Source: Streptomyces sp. H27-H5 | GTDB lineage: Bacteria; Actinomycetota; Actinomycetes; Streptomycetales; Streptomycetaceae | DNA length: 64,000 bases | Direction: 5' to 3' | Assembly: GCF_026627505.1 (NCBI RefSeq) | Contig: NZ_JAPNLK010000039.1 | Coordinates: 17,148 to 81,147, forward strand | Shown: piece by piece, positions 1-7,608 of the stretch | How positions within the stretch are numbered: the first letter of the stretch is position 1 | Layout: every line of letters begins with the position of its first letter | The notes under the pieces: model-generated | Databases searched by the model: none | What the model was told of the DNA's origin: nothing | The model's input: only the letters and a program-made list of their open reading frames with translations | Position numbers and translations under genes: made by a program

Positions 1-388
1 CGGAGCCGCCGTCCCAGGCGGACTGCCACAGCAGCGAGCGTGTCGTGTGCAGGCGGGCGCGCTGCCAGATGTCGACGGCGGAGCCGAGCGAGAGGGGCTT
101 GGCCCAACTGGCGAGCGTGGGGCGGCCGGTGTGGCGGGCCCGGTCGGAGGCGAGCCGTAACGTGGCGAGCAGGCTCTCCAGGTCGTGGTGGTCGAGGGCG
201 CGGCCGTACGGAGCGGCTTCGACCGGCGGGGTGAGCGCCAGGGTGGCCGCCGGCGCGGCGACCGCCGGCGCGCACGCCGGTTCGGCCGCCGGAGCGGTGC
301 GGGAGTCCGGGGCGGTGAGGGAGTCCGGCACGGTCAGGCTGTCCGGCGCGGTCAGGGACTGCGGCGCGGTCAGGGAGGGGGTCGCCAT
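1..388 (-). CDS. Partial chorismate-utilising enzyme (N-terminus), tentative
   Basis: Only the first 129 codons are in the window; the gene continues past the left edge. The ATG at 388 lies 2 nt after the stop of the upstream ligase gene, with an AAGGGG ribosome site inside that gene's end, so it is the third gene of the leftward operon. Residues 5-34 are a Ser-Leu-Thr-Ala-Pro-Asp hexapeptide repeated about five times. The globular start follows (LASWAKPLSL, then SLLWQSAWDGG), which has the rhythm of the first strands of isochorismate/anthranilate synthase-type proteins. The catalytic part is missing, so the assignment rests on that weak resemblance and on the neighbouring DAHP synthase. Residue 77 is a rare TTA leucine codon, which would make translation depend on the bldA tRNA. 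Confidence 0.5.
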   Translation of the reverse strand, partial: MATPSLTAPQSLTAPDSLTVPDSLTAPDSRTAPAAEPACAPAVAAPAATLALTPPVEAAPYGRALDHHDLESLLATLRLASDRARHTGRPTLASWAKPLSLGSAVDIWQRARLHTTRSLLWQSAWDGGS

Positions 389-390
389 GC

Positions 391-1488
391 TCAGTACACC
401 CCTTCGATGGCGGTCGGGCCGCCTTCGACGGTGAGCGGCTGGACGTCGGCCAGGCCGTCCTGGGGGTACTTCGACGTCGGGGGGACGCGGAGCACGGAGT
501 CGCGCTCCAGGGTCCACGGCAGCAGCAGGTCCCGGGAGACGAGGCTGATCCGGGCCTGGCCGCGTTCGCCGTAGCCGACCTGGGCGTCGGTGTTGTCGGG
601 GTCGACGACCGTCACCCGGCTGAACGGGTGGAACGGCACGAAGACACAGCGTTCCTCGTCGGGTTCGCCGGTGCGGGGACGCTGCGGGGCGATGCCCATC
701 ATGGTGTTGCCGTACAGCCCGACGACGGTGGCCTGCGGGAACAGCTCGTCCTCGAAGACGCTGAGGGTCTCGGGGCTGACGCTGGTGCCGGCCCAGATGA
801 TCCCGCGCACCTTGTCCTGGACGAGGTCGAGGAGTTTCTCGTCGGCGGCGATCGCCTCCAGGACCGGCGGGGTGGCGAAGAGCACGGAGACGGGCTGGGT
901 GGCCAGGATGTCGTGGGCCTGCGCCAGGATGTGCTTGACGTAGCGGCCCGCCTCCTCGGCGCGGCCCTGCTTCACGCTGCTCTTGACCCAGCGCGGGTCG
1001 AAGTCGATGTAGTGGCAGAAGGTGCCGCGCTGGTGGGCCAGCAGGCCGACGGAGCGTCCGACGATGTGCGGGCCGGTGGGGCCGATGTGCAGCCAGTGGC
1101 CCTCGCCCTCGCCGGGGATGCCGTGGTCGGCGAGGACCTCGCTGACCCACAGGACGCCGTTGCGGCGCGATCGGGATTCGACGATGCGCTTGGGGCGGCC
1201 GGTGGTGCCGCCGCTGTCGAACACCTGGAAGTCCCAGCCCTCCCGGCCGATTCCGGCCGGGACGAGCGCGTCGACGGATATGTCCCGCCATTCCTCGCTG
1301 ACGTCGGGGAAGAGGGCGAGGTCTTCCCAGGTCTTGACGTCCGTCAGCGGGTCGAAGTCCAGCGCCGCGGCGCGCTTCACCCAGTACGGGGAGCCGGTCG
1401 CGGGAGAGAAGTGCCAGTGCATGGCGGCGCGGATGAACTCGTCCGGCGCGAGATCGGCGGTGAAGGGCTCGGCGGTGTCGTCCAGCAT
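391..1488 (-). CDS. PaaK/LuxE-like acyl-adenylating ligase ('phenazine antibiotic biosynthesis protein' family)
   Basis: A 365-residue ANL-superfamily protein, shorter than classical acyl-CoA ligases and close in size to LuxE-type acyl-protein synthetases. The ATP-binding P-loop is DSGGTTGRPK at residues 91-100. The middle (LLFATPPVLEAI, then VVGLYGNTMMG) matches the adenylate-binding core of PaaK-like enzymes. The N-terminal MHWHFSPATGSPYW resembles proteins often annotated as phenazine antibiotic biosynthesis protein. It should activate a carboxylic acid as an adenylate, perhaps transferring it to a thiol. It sits between the DAHP synthase (25 nt upstream) and the chorismate-type gene (2 nt downstream), which implies an aromatic, shikimate-derived substrate. 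The ATG at 1488 follows a GGAG site at suitable spacing. Substrate and acceptor cannot be read from sequence. Confidence 0.8.
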   Translation of the reverse strand: MLDDTAEPFTADLAPDEFIRAAMHWHFSPATGSPYWVKRAAALDFDPLTDVKTWEDLALFPDVSEEWRDISVDALVPAGIGREGWDFQVFDSGGTTGRPKRIVESRSRRNGVLWVSEVLADHGIPGEGEGHWLHIGPTGPHIVGRSVGLLAHQRGTFCHYIDFDPRWVKSSVKQGRAEEAGRYVKHILAQAHDILATQPVSVLFATPPVLEAIAADEKLLDLVQDKVRGIIWAGTSVSPETLSVFEDELFPQATVVGLYGNTMMGIAPQRPRTGEPDEERCVFVPFHPFSRVTVVDPDNTDAQVGYGERGQARISLVSRDLLLPWTLERDSVLRVPPTSKYPQDGLADVQPLTVEGGPTAIEGVY

Positions 1489-1513
1489 GTTCTTGTCTCC
1501 AGGAGGGGGCGGG

Positions 1514-2584
1514 TCAGACCGAGGCGAGGGAGTGCGCCCGCGTGGGCGCCATCGTCCGGCCGACGGCTTCCACGACGGGCGTGAGCCGGGTCATGACGTC
1601 GGCGAACTGTTCACCACTGAGCGCCTGCGCTCCGTCGCACATCGCGTTGCGCGCGTCCGTGTGGACGTCGATGATCAGGCCGTCGGCTCCGCAGGCCGCC
1701 GCGGCCAGGGACATCGGCGCGACCAGGTGGGGCTGTCCGGTGCTGTGACTGGGGTCGACGATCACCGGCAGGTGGGTGAGCCGCTTCGCCTCGGCCACGG
1801 CGCTGAGGTCCAGGGTGAACCGGGTGCTGCGGTCGTAGCTGCGGATGCCGCGCTCGCACAGGACGACGTCGCCGTTGCCCACGTGCAGCAGGTACTCGGC
1901 CGCGAGCAGCCACTCCTCGATGGTGGCCGACATGCCGCGCTTGAGGAGGACGGGCCGGCCGGAGGCGCCGGCCTCGCGGAGCAGCTCGAAGTTCTGCATG
2001 TTGCGGGTGCCGATCTGGAGCATGTCGCTCTCCTCGGCGACGAACTCGACGTCCTTCGGCGTGACGACCTCGGTGACGACGGGCAGGCCGGTGCGCTTGC
2101 GCTGCTCCGCGAGGAGGGTCAGGCCCGCGAGTCCCAGCCCTTGGAAGCTGTAGGGGGAAGTACGCGGTTTGAACGCGCCGCCGCGCAACATGACCGCGCC
2201 GCTTCCGACGACGGTGTCGACGGCCGCATTCATCTGGGTCACGTTTTCGACCGCGCACGGGCCGGCGATGACGACGAATTCCGGCCCGCCGAAGACGGCA
2301 CTCGCGAGGGCACCCACCCGTACGTGGGTATTTTCCGGCCGGAAGACCCTGCTGGTCAGTCGCTGCACGCCCGGGACCACGACGACGCGCTCCACGGCCG
2401 GCAGCTTTTCGACAACAGAAATAAATTCGGAAGTTCCGGTTCCCTCACTGATGAGCATTGAGGAATCCATTACCGAACTCTCCATGGCGGACATTCCATG
2501 GACGTGAAGTCTTTCCTTCACGGATTCAATCTCTTCACGCGTGGCGTGCGGACGCAATACCACAATCACGATGATGCCTTCCAT
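1514..2584 (-). CDS. 3-deoxy-7-phosphoheptulonate (DAHP) synthase, type I with N-terminal regulatory domain
   Basis: A 356-residue enzyme for the first shikimate step, condensing phosphoenolpyruvate with erythrose-4-phosphate. Residues 1-80 form a ferredoxin-like/ACT-type domain as in the Thermotoga/Bacillus class. The TIM barrel starts with AGPC at 107-110 (metal-binding Cys110), then RGGAFKPRTSPYSFQG at 134-149, the DPSHSTGQ loop and the DVHTDARNA metal site. Streptomyces primary metabolism normally uses the unrelated class II enzyme, so this copy is probably a dedicated precursor-supply gene for the cluster. It is the first gene of the leftward operon. The first 60 or so codons use unusually many A/T-ending codons compared with the rest, which may help initiation since no strong ribosome site precedes the ATG. 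Confidence 0.93.
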   Translation of the reverse strand: MEGIIVIVVLRPHATREEIESVKERLHVHGMSAMESSVMDSSMLISEGTGTSEFISVVEKLPAVERVVVVPGVQRLTSRVFRPENTHVRVGALASAVFGGPEFVVIAGPCAVENVTQMNAAVDTVVGSGAVMLRGGAFKPRTSPYSFQGLGLAGLTLLAEQRKRTGLPVVTEVVTPKDVEFVAEESDMLQIGTRNMQNFELLREAGASGRPVLLKRGMSATIEEWLLAAEYLLHVGNGDVVLCERGIRSYDRSTRFTLDLSAVAEAKRLTHLPVIVDPSHSTGQPHLVAPMSLAAAACGADGLIIDVHTDARNAMCDGAQALSGEQFADVMTRLTPVVEAVGRTMAPTRAHSLASV

Positions 2585-2984
2585 GGGATCAATCGCCGGG
2601 ATTTCGCACTTCAGATTGCGGCGAGGCTAGCGCACAGATATTTGGACGAGCAACCCGCTAAAAATGGAGGCTACTGCTCCGTAACTCGTTTCAAGACAGC
2701 GGGCGTTCATGGCCAGAAACGTTCGTAGACAACGGGGTTGGGGCCCACACAAATGGAAGGGTTAAATCCATAAAGAAATGCCTGGCAGGCTGTAGTCCGG
2801 CCCCCCGCGCTGTGGTAGAAAGTCATGCTGCGGTGAAGGCGACAGCACACCCGGGACTTCCCCCTTTGGTCACTTAAGCGACATGGCTCACCGCCATTGC
2901 CTCGCCGACCGCTGTGCTAGCTTCCGCAATGTTCCCGCGAGAGCGGGAGCCGAGATGTACGCCGCTTGATCAATGGAGTAGATC
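2585..2984. promoter_or_regulatory. Divergent intergenic region with probable promoters for both arms of region A
   Basis: Four hundred bases without a credible gene, richer in A/T than its surroundings, lie between the leftward DAHP-synthase operon and the rightward cyclase operon. Both operons must start here. A perfect 6-bp stem with a GAGA (GNRA-type) loop is at 2933-2948 (TCCCGC / GCGGGA), 37 nt before the cyclase start, and would fall in its 5' leader. A TAGCTT box near 2918-2923 could be a -10, but its best -35 partner (TTGCCT) is only 15 nt away, so I do not call it firmly. No iron-box or other named operator was seen. Confidence 0.55.
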
Positions 2985-3656
2985 GTGAAGATGATTGACA
3001 TTAGCCAGGGCTGGCACGAGGGCATGCCCTCCTACGACGCCCCCTGGTACCCGAAATTCGGGATCCGCCGGGCCATGACCCCGGAGACGGACCCGGCCAA
3101 GGGCGGGCGGACATTCTCGGATCTGCAGATATTCCCGCACAACGGGACACACGTGGAGTCCGGCTACCACTTCTTCGAGGACCGCGAGAAGATCGACGAG
3201 GTCCCTCTGGAGACCTTCGTCGGCCGCGCGTGCGTGGCCGATCTGTCGCACAAGCGGGATCTGGATCCGGTCACCGGCGAGGACCTGGAGGAGGCGCTGC
3301 GCGACGTGTGGCAGCCCGGCGACCGGCTGCTCATCCGCACCGACCACCCGAACCGCTACCTGGGCCGCGAGGACTACTGGGACAAGCCCCCGTACCTCAC
3401 CCTGTCGTCGGCCGACTGGATGGTCGAGAACGGCGCGACGCTCGTCGGCATGGACTGCATCACCGAGCGCCCCGACGACCGCAGCGGCCAGGTGCACCGT
3501 CGTCTGCTGGCCGCGGGCATCCCGATCCTGGAGAACATCCAGAGCCTCGACCAGATCACCAACCCGATCGTCCAGTTGATGGCGCTTCCGATCAAGGTCG
3601 CCGGTGTGGAGGCCGCCCCGTCGCGTGCCGTGGTCTTCGACGGATGGCAGTTCTGA
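2985..3656 (+). CDS. Cyclase/kynurenine-formamidase-family metal-dependent hydrolase
   Basis: A 223-residue protein of the cyclase (PF04199) family, which includes kynurenine formamidase and isatin hydrolase. The metal-binding signature is HNGTHVESGYH at residues 52-62: H52, H56 and H62 are kept, but the usual Asp of HxGTHxD is Glu58. The family hydrolyses N-formyl or lactam bonds, or performs cyclisation or dehydration in polyketide pathways. The GTG at 2985 is chosen because GGAG ends 6 nt before it; an in-frame ATG at 2991 is possible. It is the first gene of the rightward operon. In this context a formamide, lactam or lactone step on an aromatic intermediate is plausible, but the substrate is unknown. 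Confidence 0.85.
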   Translation: MKMIDISQGWHEGMPSYDAPWYPKFGIRRAMTPETDPAKGGRTFSDLQIFPHNGTHVESGYHFFEDREKIDEVPLETFVGRACVADLSHKRDLDPVTGEDLEEALRDVWQPGDRLLIRTDHPNRYLGREDYWDKPPYLTLSSADWMVENGATLVGMDCITERPDDRSGQVHRRLLAAGIPILENIQSLDQITNPIVQLMALPIKVAGVEAAPSRAVVFDGWQF

Positions 3657-3700
3657 GCCTCCCGCGGCCCCGAAACCGCCCGCACGCACAGGGAGTTCGC

Positions 3701-3814
3701 ATGACCGGCGGGTCCACGGCCGACGCCTCCACCGGGGCCGGGGCCGTGGGCTGCCCGCCCCGGGCGATCCGGACGGCCGGTCTCGCCCGGCCCGTACCCG
3801 AGGAGTTGGTCTGA
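3701..3814 (+). CDS. 37-residue small ORF in operon (possible peptide)
   Basis: ATG at 3701 is preceded by GGGAG at ideal spacing, and the TGA at 3812-3814 is one base before the ATG of the next gene; the AGGAG serving that next gene lies inside this ORF. All but about three of the 37 codons end in G or C, which matches coding sequence here. The peptide is small, has one Cys (residue 18), and ends LARPVPEELV. No family is recognised. It may be a leader that couples translation of the next gene, a small accessory protein, or a substrate peptide for the ATP-grasp ligases. Chance occurrence in a 159-nt intergenic gap of a GC-rich genome cannot be excluded. Confidence 0.4.
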   Translation: MTGGSTADASTGAGAVGCPPRAIRTAGLARPVPEELV

Positions 3815-3815
3815 C

Positions 3816-5162
3816 ATGACGCTCGCCATACCCGTGCTCCGGGACGGACGGGAGCGGACCTCCCGGGACACCCGCGTCCTCAACGGCGTCGAAGGCGTCC
3901 CGCTCGCCACGGTCCACGAAGCGCCCGCCCTGGTGACGAGGTTGACCGTGAAGGCCATGCGCCAGGCGCCGCGCATGGCACCCGACGAGCGCCTGGCGGT
4001 GCTCGCCAAGGCCGGTGCCCTCTTCGGCTCGGCCACGCTGGGCGGGGTGACGCCCGCGGAGTACTGCCGGGTCCAGGCGCTGGCCTCCGGTGTCCCCGTC
4101 GACGTGGCCCGGCGGACGCTCGGCCGCATCGGCGACGACTGCGCGCGGCTCGGCGAGGTCGTCGACCGGCAGGCGCCGGTCGGGGCCGGTCGCACCGCCC
4201 GCTGGGTGCGCCGCGGCTCCGTCTTCGGCGTCGTGGCCCCCAGCAACCACCCAGCCACGCACGGCGCGTGGCTCCAGGCGATCGCCATGGGCTACAAGGT
4301 CCTGGTGCGCCCCGGGGCGCGCGACCCGTTCACCCCGCTGCGGCTGGTGCGCGCGCTGCTGGAGGCCGGTCTGGAACCGGGTTGGATCAGCCTGCTGCCC
4401 GGTCCCCACGCCGCCGCCGACACCCTCGTGGAGACCGCCGACCTGTCGCTGGTCTACGGCAGCGAGTCCACCGTGGCCCGGCTGCGCGGCAACGACCGGG
4501 TACTGGTCCGCGGCCCCGGCCGCAGCAAGATCCTCGTGGACGGTCCGCTCGACGAGGCGACCCTGGACCACCTGGTGGCCGAGATCGCGGCGGACGGCGG
4601 CGTGCGCTGCACGAACACCACCGCCGTCCTCACCTCGGGCGATCACCGGGCATTGGCCGAGGCGCTCGCGGAGCGGCTGGCCGCGCTCCCGGCCCACCCC
4701 GTCACCGACGACCGCGCGGTCCTGCCCGTACGCCCGCGGCGGGAGGGGGAAGGCCTGCGGGCGGCCCTCGACCTGGCCGCGGCGGGTGCTCCGGACCTGG
4801 TCGCGCGTCACCACGAGGACGGTCCGCTGCCGCTCGTCGCGGCGGACGCGGTGGCGCTGCGGCCCGCCGTGATGTGCGTGGACCGCTCCGACCATCCGGG
4901 GTTGGCGACCGAACTCCCCTTCCCCTGCGTGTGGGTGGCGCCCTGGCGGCGCTCGGAGGGGGTGGGTCCGCTGGACGACTCGTTGGCGCTGACCCTGCTC
5001 ACCGACGACGCCTCGCTCGTCTCCGAGGCCCTGGAGTCCCCCGGTGTCCGCACCGTGCTGCACGGCAGGGTCCCCGGCTGGTGGAAGGACCCGTTCCTGC
5101 CGCACGACGGGTATCTGGGGCAGTTCCTCAAAGAGGCACGTGGTTTCGCCGCGTCGTCGTGA
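3816..5162 (+). CDS. Aldehyde dehydrogenase-fold / acyl-CoA reductase-like protein
   Basis: A 448-residue ALDH-superfamily protein. VFGVVAPSNHPATHGAW with a following GYKVLVRPG is the cofactor-binding segment, KILVDGP lies near the middle, and GGVRCTNTTAVL carries the likely catalytic cysteine. It lacks the EExF-type glutamate region of classical aldehyde dehydrogenases and resembles acyl-CoA reductases of the LuxC type, which reduce an acyl thioester to an aldehyde with NADPH. It begins 1 nt after the small ORF. With the operon's ligase it could form an acid-to-aldehyde reducing pair. The direction (reduction or oxidation) is inferred, not proven. Confidence 0.75.
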   Translation: MTLAIPVLRDGRERTSRDTRVLNGVEGVPLATVHEAPALVTRLTVKAMRQAPRMAPDERLAVLAKAGALFGSATLGGVTPAEYCRVQALASGVPVDVARRTLGRIGDDCARLGEVVDRQAPVGAGRTARWVRRGSVFGVVAPSNHPATHGAWLQAIAMGYKVLVRPGARDPFTPLRLVRALLEAGLEPGWISLLPGPHAAADTLVETADLSLVYGSESTVARLRGNDRVLVRGPGRSKILVDGPLDEATLDHLVAEIAADGGVRCTNTTAVLTSGDHRALAEALAERLAALPAHPVTDDRAVLPVRPRREGEGLRAALDLAAAGAPDLVARHHEDGPLPLVAADAVALRPAVMCVDRSDHPGLATELPFPCVWVAPWRRSEGVGPLDDSLALTLLTDDASLVSEALESPGVRTVLHGRVPGWWKDPFLPHDGYLGQFLKEARGFAASS

Positions 5163-5223
5163 CACCCGCGGGCCCGCGCCCGGCCTTCCCCACGGCAATT
5201 CCGAACGTTCTGAGGTGACCGAC

Positions 5224-6324
5224 ATGTTTGCTGCCTGCCCTGACATCCCCATCGTGGTGCTTCCCGCGAACAACCTGGTGCGGGCCGCCGCCCGACCCGC
5301 CGAGCGGGTCGAGACGGCCCTGACCGCCGCGATCGAGCAGCTGACGCAGCTGCACGCCGCGCTGCTCGATCCCCGGGGGGCGAGCCCGGCCGCGAAGGCG
5401 GCCATGGACGCGGCGGTGGAGGGGGTCGGCCGGCTCGCCGCCGAGGCCCGCGTCGCCCCCATGGACGCCGCGGCGCTGACGCCGATCGTCCCCAACCACG
5501 AGTACTTCGGGGTCAGGACGGCGCCGATCGACGACGCCCGCCTCGTCTCCGAGGTGACGACGATCGTCGCGCGGGCGCTCACCGATCTGCGCGTGGCCCG
5601 GCTCGACCTCAACGACCAGGCCGCCGTGGTGCTGTCGATGGTCCGGATCCTGCGCGGTCTGCTCGCGGTCGACGGCGCCCCCGCCGCGCCGGGGTCGACC
5701 GGCGCGGAGGCGGCGGAGGTCGGCGCCCCGTATGTCGTGGGCTCGGACGAGCTGACCCGGTGGGTCATCACCCACCACTTCTACTTCGTCCTGAACCTCG
5801 CGGCGGCCGACGCCGTCTCGCGGGCGATCACCGCCCTGAAGGCGATGGACCGCGACACCGCGCTCGCCGCCGTGGAGGAGGCCATCGTCCTCGTGCGCGG
5901 TTTCACCGCGGCGATGCTGCACTCCGGGGACATGTCGGCGGCCTGCTACGGCGCCGTGGTCCGGCCCACGATGGCCGCGCCCGCCTGCCCGGTCGCGCTG
6001 ACCGGCCGTACGCAGCCCGAGCACAAGGCCTTCCGCAAGGCGATGCGGAACCTGATCAAGGTTTCCGCCGAGCCGTTCGGGAAGCTGGCCGCGACCGATC
6101 CGGAACTGGCCGCCGCGCGCGACGCGTTGCTGGAAGCCGACCTCCAGGACATCGAGAAGCACGTCATCATCACCGCCAAGCTCGTCGGTGACGACCGCTC
6201 GATCGTGCAGGGCGAGGACTCCGAGAGCGCGATCGCCGTGCTGCGCACGATGCGGCACGCCCGCGCGGAGTCGTACCGCGACCTGATGCGGTTCGGCGAC
6301 ACGGTCACCCTCATCGGGGGCTGA
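5224..6324 (+). CDS. Uncharacterised helical protein, 366 aa
   Basis: I do not recognise this family. The sequence is mostly alpha-helical, with alanine-rich amphipathic segments and no signal peptide or membrane span. Conserved-looking stretches are PNHEYFGVRTAP, THHFYFVLNLAAADA, HSGDMSAACYGAVVRP and EKHVIITAKLVGDD; the histidines there could bind a metal or haem. A helical haem-dependent oxygenase of the IDO/TDO kind is one conceivable fold, but this is a guess. The ATG at 5224 follows AGGTGA. It sits between the reductase and the first ATP-grasp ligase and is probably a biosynthetic enzyme of the same pathway. Confidence 0.6.
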   Translation: MFAACPDIPIVVLPANNLVRAAARPAERVETALTAAIEQLTQLHAALLDPRGASPAAKAAMDAAVEGVGRLAAEARVAPMDAAALTPIVPNHEYFGVRTAPIDDARLVSEVTTIVARALTDLRVARLDLNDQAAVVLSMVRILRGLLAVDGAPAAPGSTGAEAAEVGAPYVVGSDELTRWVITHHFYFVLNLAAADAVSRAITALKAMDRDTALAAVEEAIVLVRGFTAAMLHSGDMSAACYGAVVRPTMAAPACPVALTGRTQPEHKAFRKAMRNLIKVSAEPFGKLAATDPELAAARDALLEADLQDIEKHVIITAKLVGDDRSIVQGEDSESAIAVLRTMRHARAESYRDLMRFGDTVTLIGG

Positions 6325-6366
6325 CCCATGGTTCCCACGACACCGCTCCCCCTGGAAGGTTCCGAG

Positions 6367-7566
6367 ATGGCTCCGCGCATCGCCCTGCTGGGCGGCCGAC
6401 CGAGTGTGTTGAAGTCCGCGTCCGACCTCGGTTGCGACGTGGTGCTGATCCAGACGCCGGGCGTGTACGACCCGGAGGCCGCCGCCGCGTTCTGCGTACA
6501 GGTCGTCGACACTCCGCTCGTCGACCAGGAGGCGGCGGTCGCCGCCGGTCGCAAGGTGTTCGCCGAGCAGCCGGTGGTGCGGTTCTTCTCGCCCGCCGAG
6601 CTGGGGCTGGTCGCCGCCGCCCGGTTGAACGAGGAATTCGGCCTCGGCGGCAACTCGGTGGAGACCGTCCGGCTGCTCAAGGACAAGGCCGCGATGCGGC
6701 GGCGCCTGGCCGAGGTGGGCCTCTCCCCCGTCCGCTTCCGTGTCGTGGAGAGCGAGGCGGAGCTGCTGGAGTTCGTCACCGAACTCGCGGGCCCGGTGAT
6801 GATCAAGCCGTTGGACTATGGCGGCAGCCGCGACGTCCACCGGGTCGAGGGGCCCGACCGGGTCCCGGAAATCTGGCGGAAGGTCGAGGCGGTCGGGCGC
6901 AGCCGCATGCTGGCCGAGGAGTTCCTGTCCGGTCACGAGGTCAGCGTCGAGGGCTTCTCGCAGGACGGCGTCCACTCTGTCGTCGCGGTGACGGACAAGC
7001 TGCTGGGCGAGGGCGGGTCCGGGTTCATCGAGGCGGGCCACTCCGTCCCGGCCCGGGTGGACGAGGCGACCCGGCAGGGGATCGTGGACCTGACGGGGCG
7101 GCTGCTCGACGCGGTCGGTCTGGTCGAGGGGCCCTCGCACACCGAGATCATGATCACCGATGCGGGTCTGCGGATCATCGAGTCGCACAACCGTGCGGGC
7201 GGCGACAACATCCCCGAACTGGTGCGCCTGGCCTACGGCGTGGACCTGGTCCGGGCCGCGGTGGCGGTGCCCCTCGGCCTGGAGGCCTGGGACCCCGAGG
7301 TCCCGGAGGCCACCGCGGGCGCGGCGATCCGGTTCCTGCTCGCCGAGCCGGGGGTCGTGACCGACGTCGAGGTGCCCGCCGAGGCGGAGGAGGGCGTCAC
7401 CCTCGGCATCCAGGCCGTGCCCGGGACCGTGGTGCCCCCGCTCACCTGGTCCGTGGACCGGGTTTGCGGCCATGTGATCGCCGTCGGCGCCGATGCCGCC
7501 GAGGCCGTCGCCCGCTGCGAGAAGACGGTCGCCGCCATCGAGATCAGGACCAGGCCGGTCGGCTGA
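6367..7566 (+). CDS. ATP-grasp carboxylate-amine ligase (1)
   Basis: A 399-residue ATP-grasp enzyme of the kind that joins a carboxylate to an amine through an acyl phosphate. The N-terminal domain (ALLGGRPSVLKSA) is the substrate/nucleotide-like subdomain, the ATP-grasp fold has VMIKPLDYGGSRDV and LAEEFLSGHEVSVEGF, and metal ligands lie in HTEIMITDAGLRIIESHNRAGGDN. The start at 6367 is chosen over an in-frame ATG at 6328 because GGAAGG sits just upstream. The family includes BacD-type L-amino-acid ligases and dapdiamide-type synthetases, so a non-ribosomal peptide or amide bond is expected. It is followed 43 nt later by a second, divergent ATP-grasp gene. Confidence 0.88.
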   Translation: MAPRIALLGGRPSVLKSASDLGCDVVLIQTPGVYDPEAAAAFCVQVVDTPLVDQEAAVAAGRKVFAEQPVVRFFSPAELGLVAAARLNEEFGLGGNSVETVRLLKDKAAMRRRLAEVGLSPVRFRVVESEAELLEFVTELAGPVMIKPLDYGGSRDVHRVEGPDRVPEIWRKVEAVGRSRMLAEEFLSGHEVSVEGFSQDGVHSVVAVTDKLLGEGGSGFIEAGHSVPARVDEATRQGIVDLTGRLLDAVGLVEGPSHTEIMITDAGLRIIESHNRAGGDNIPELVRLAYGVDLVRAAVAVPLGLEAWDPEVPEATAGAAIRFLLAEPGVVTDVEVPAEAEEGVTLGIQAVPGTVVPPLTWSVDRVCGHVIAVGADAAEAVARCEKTVAAIEIRTRPVG

Positions 7567-7608
7567 CGCGGCTCCGTCACACGTCCACATCCACAGCTGA
7601 GGTAAGTA

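Noticed and set aside
1..2584. A phenazine cluster
   Set aside because: The ligase resembles proteins named after phenazine biosynthesis, but no PhzB, PhzD, PhzF or PhzG homologue is present; the name alone is not evidence.
2585..2984. Iron-box operator linking region A to the siderophore-interacting gene at 15475
   Set aside because: No TTAGG-type iron box was seen, and two terminators and a convergent operon separate the two loci.
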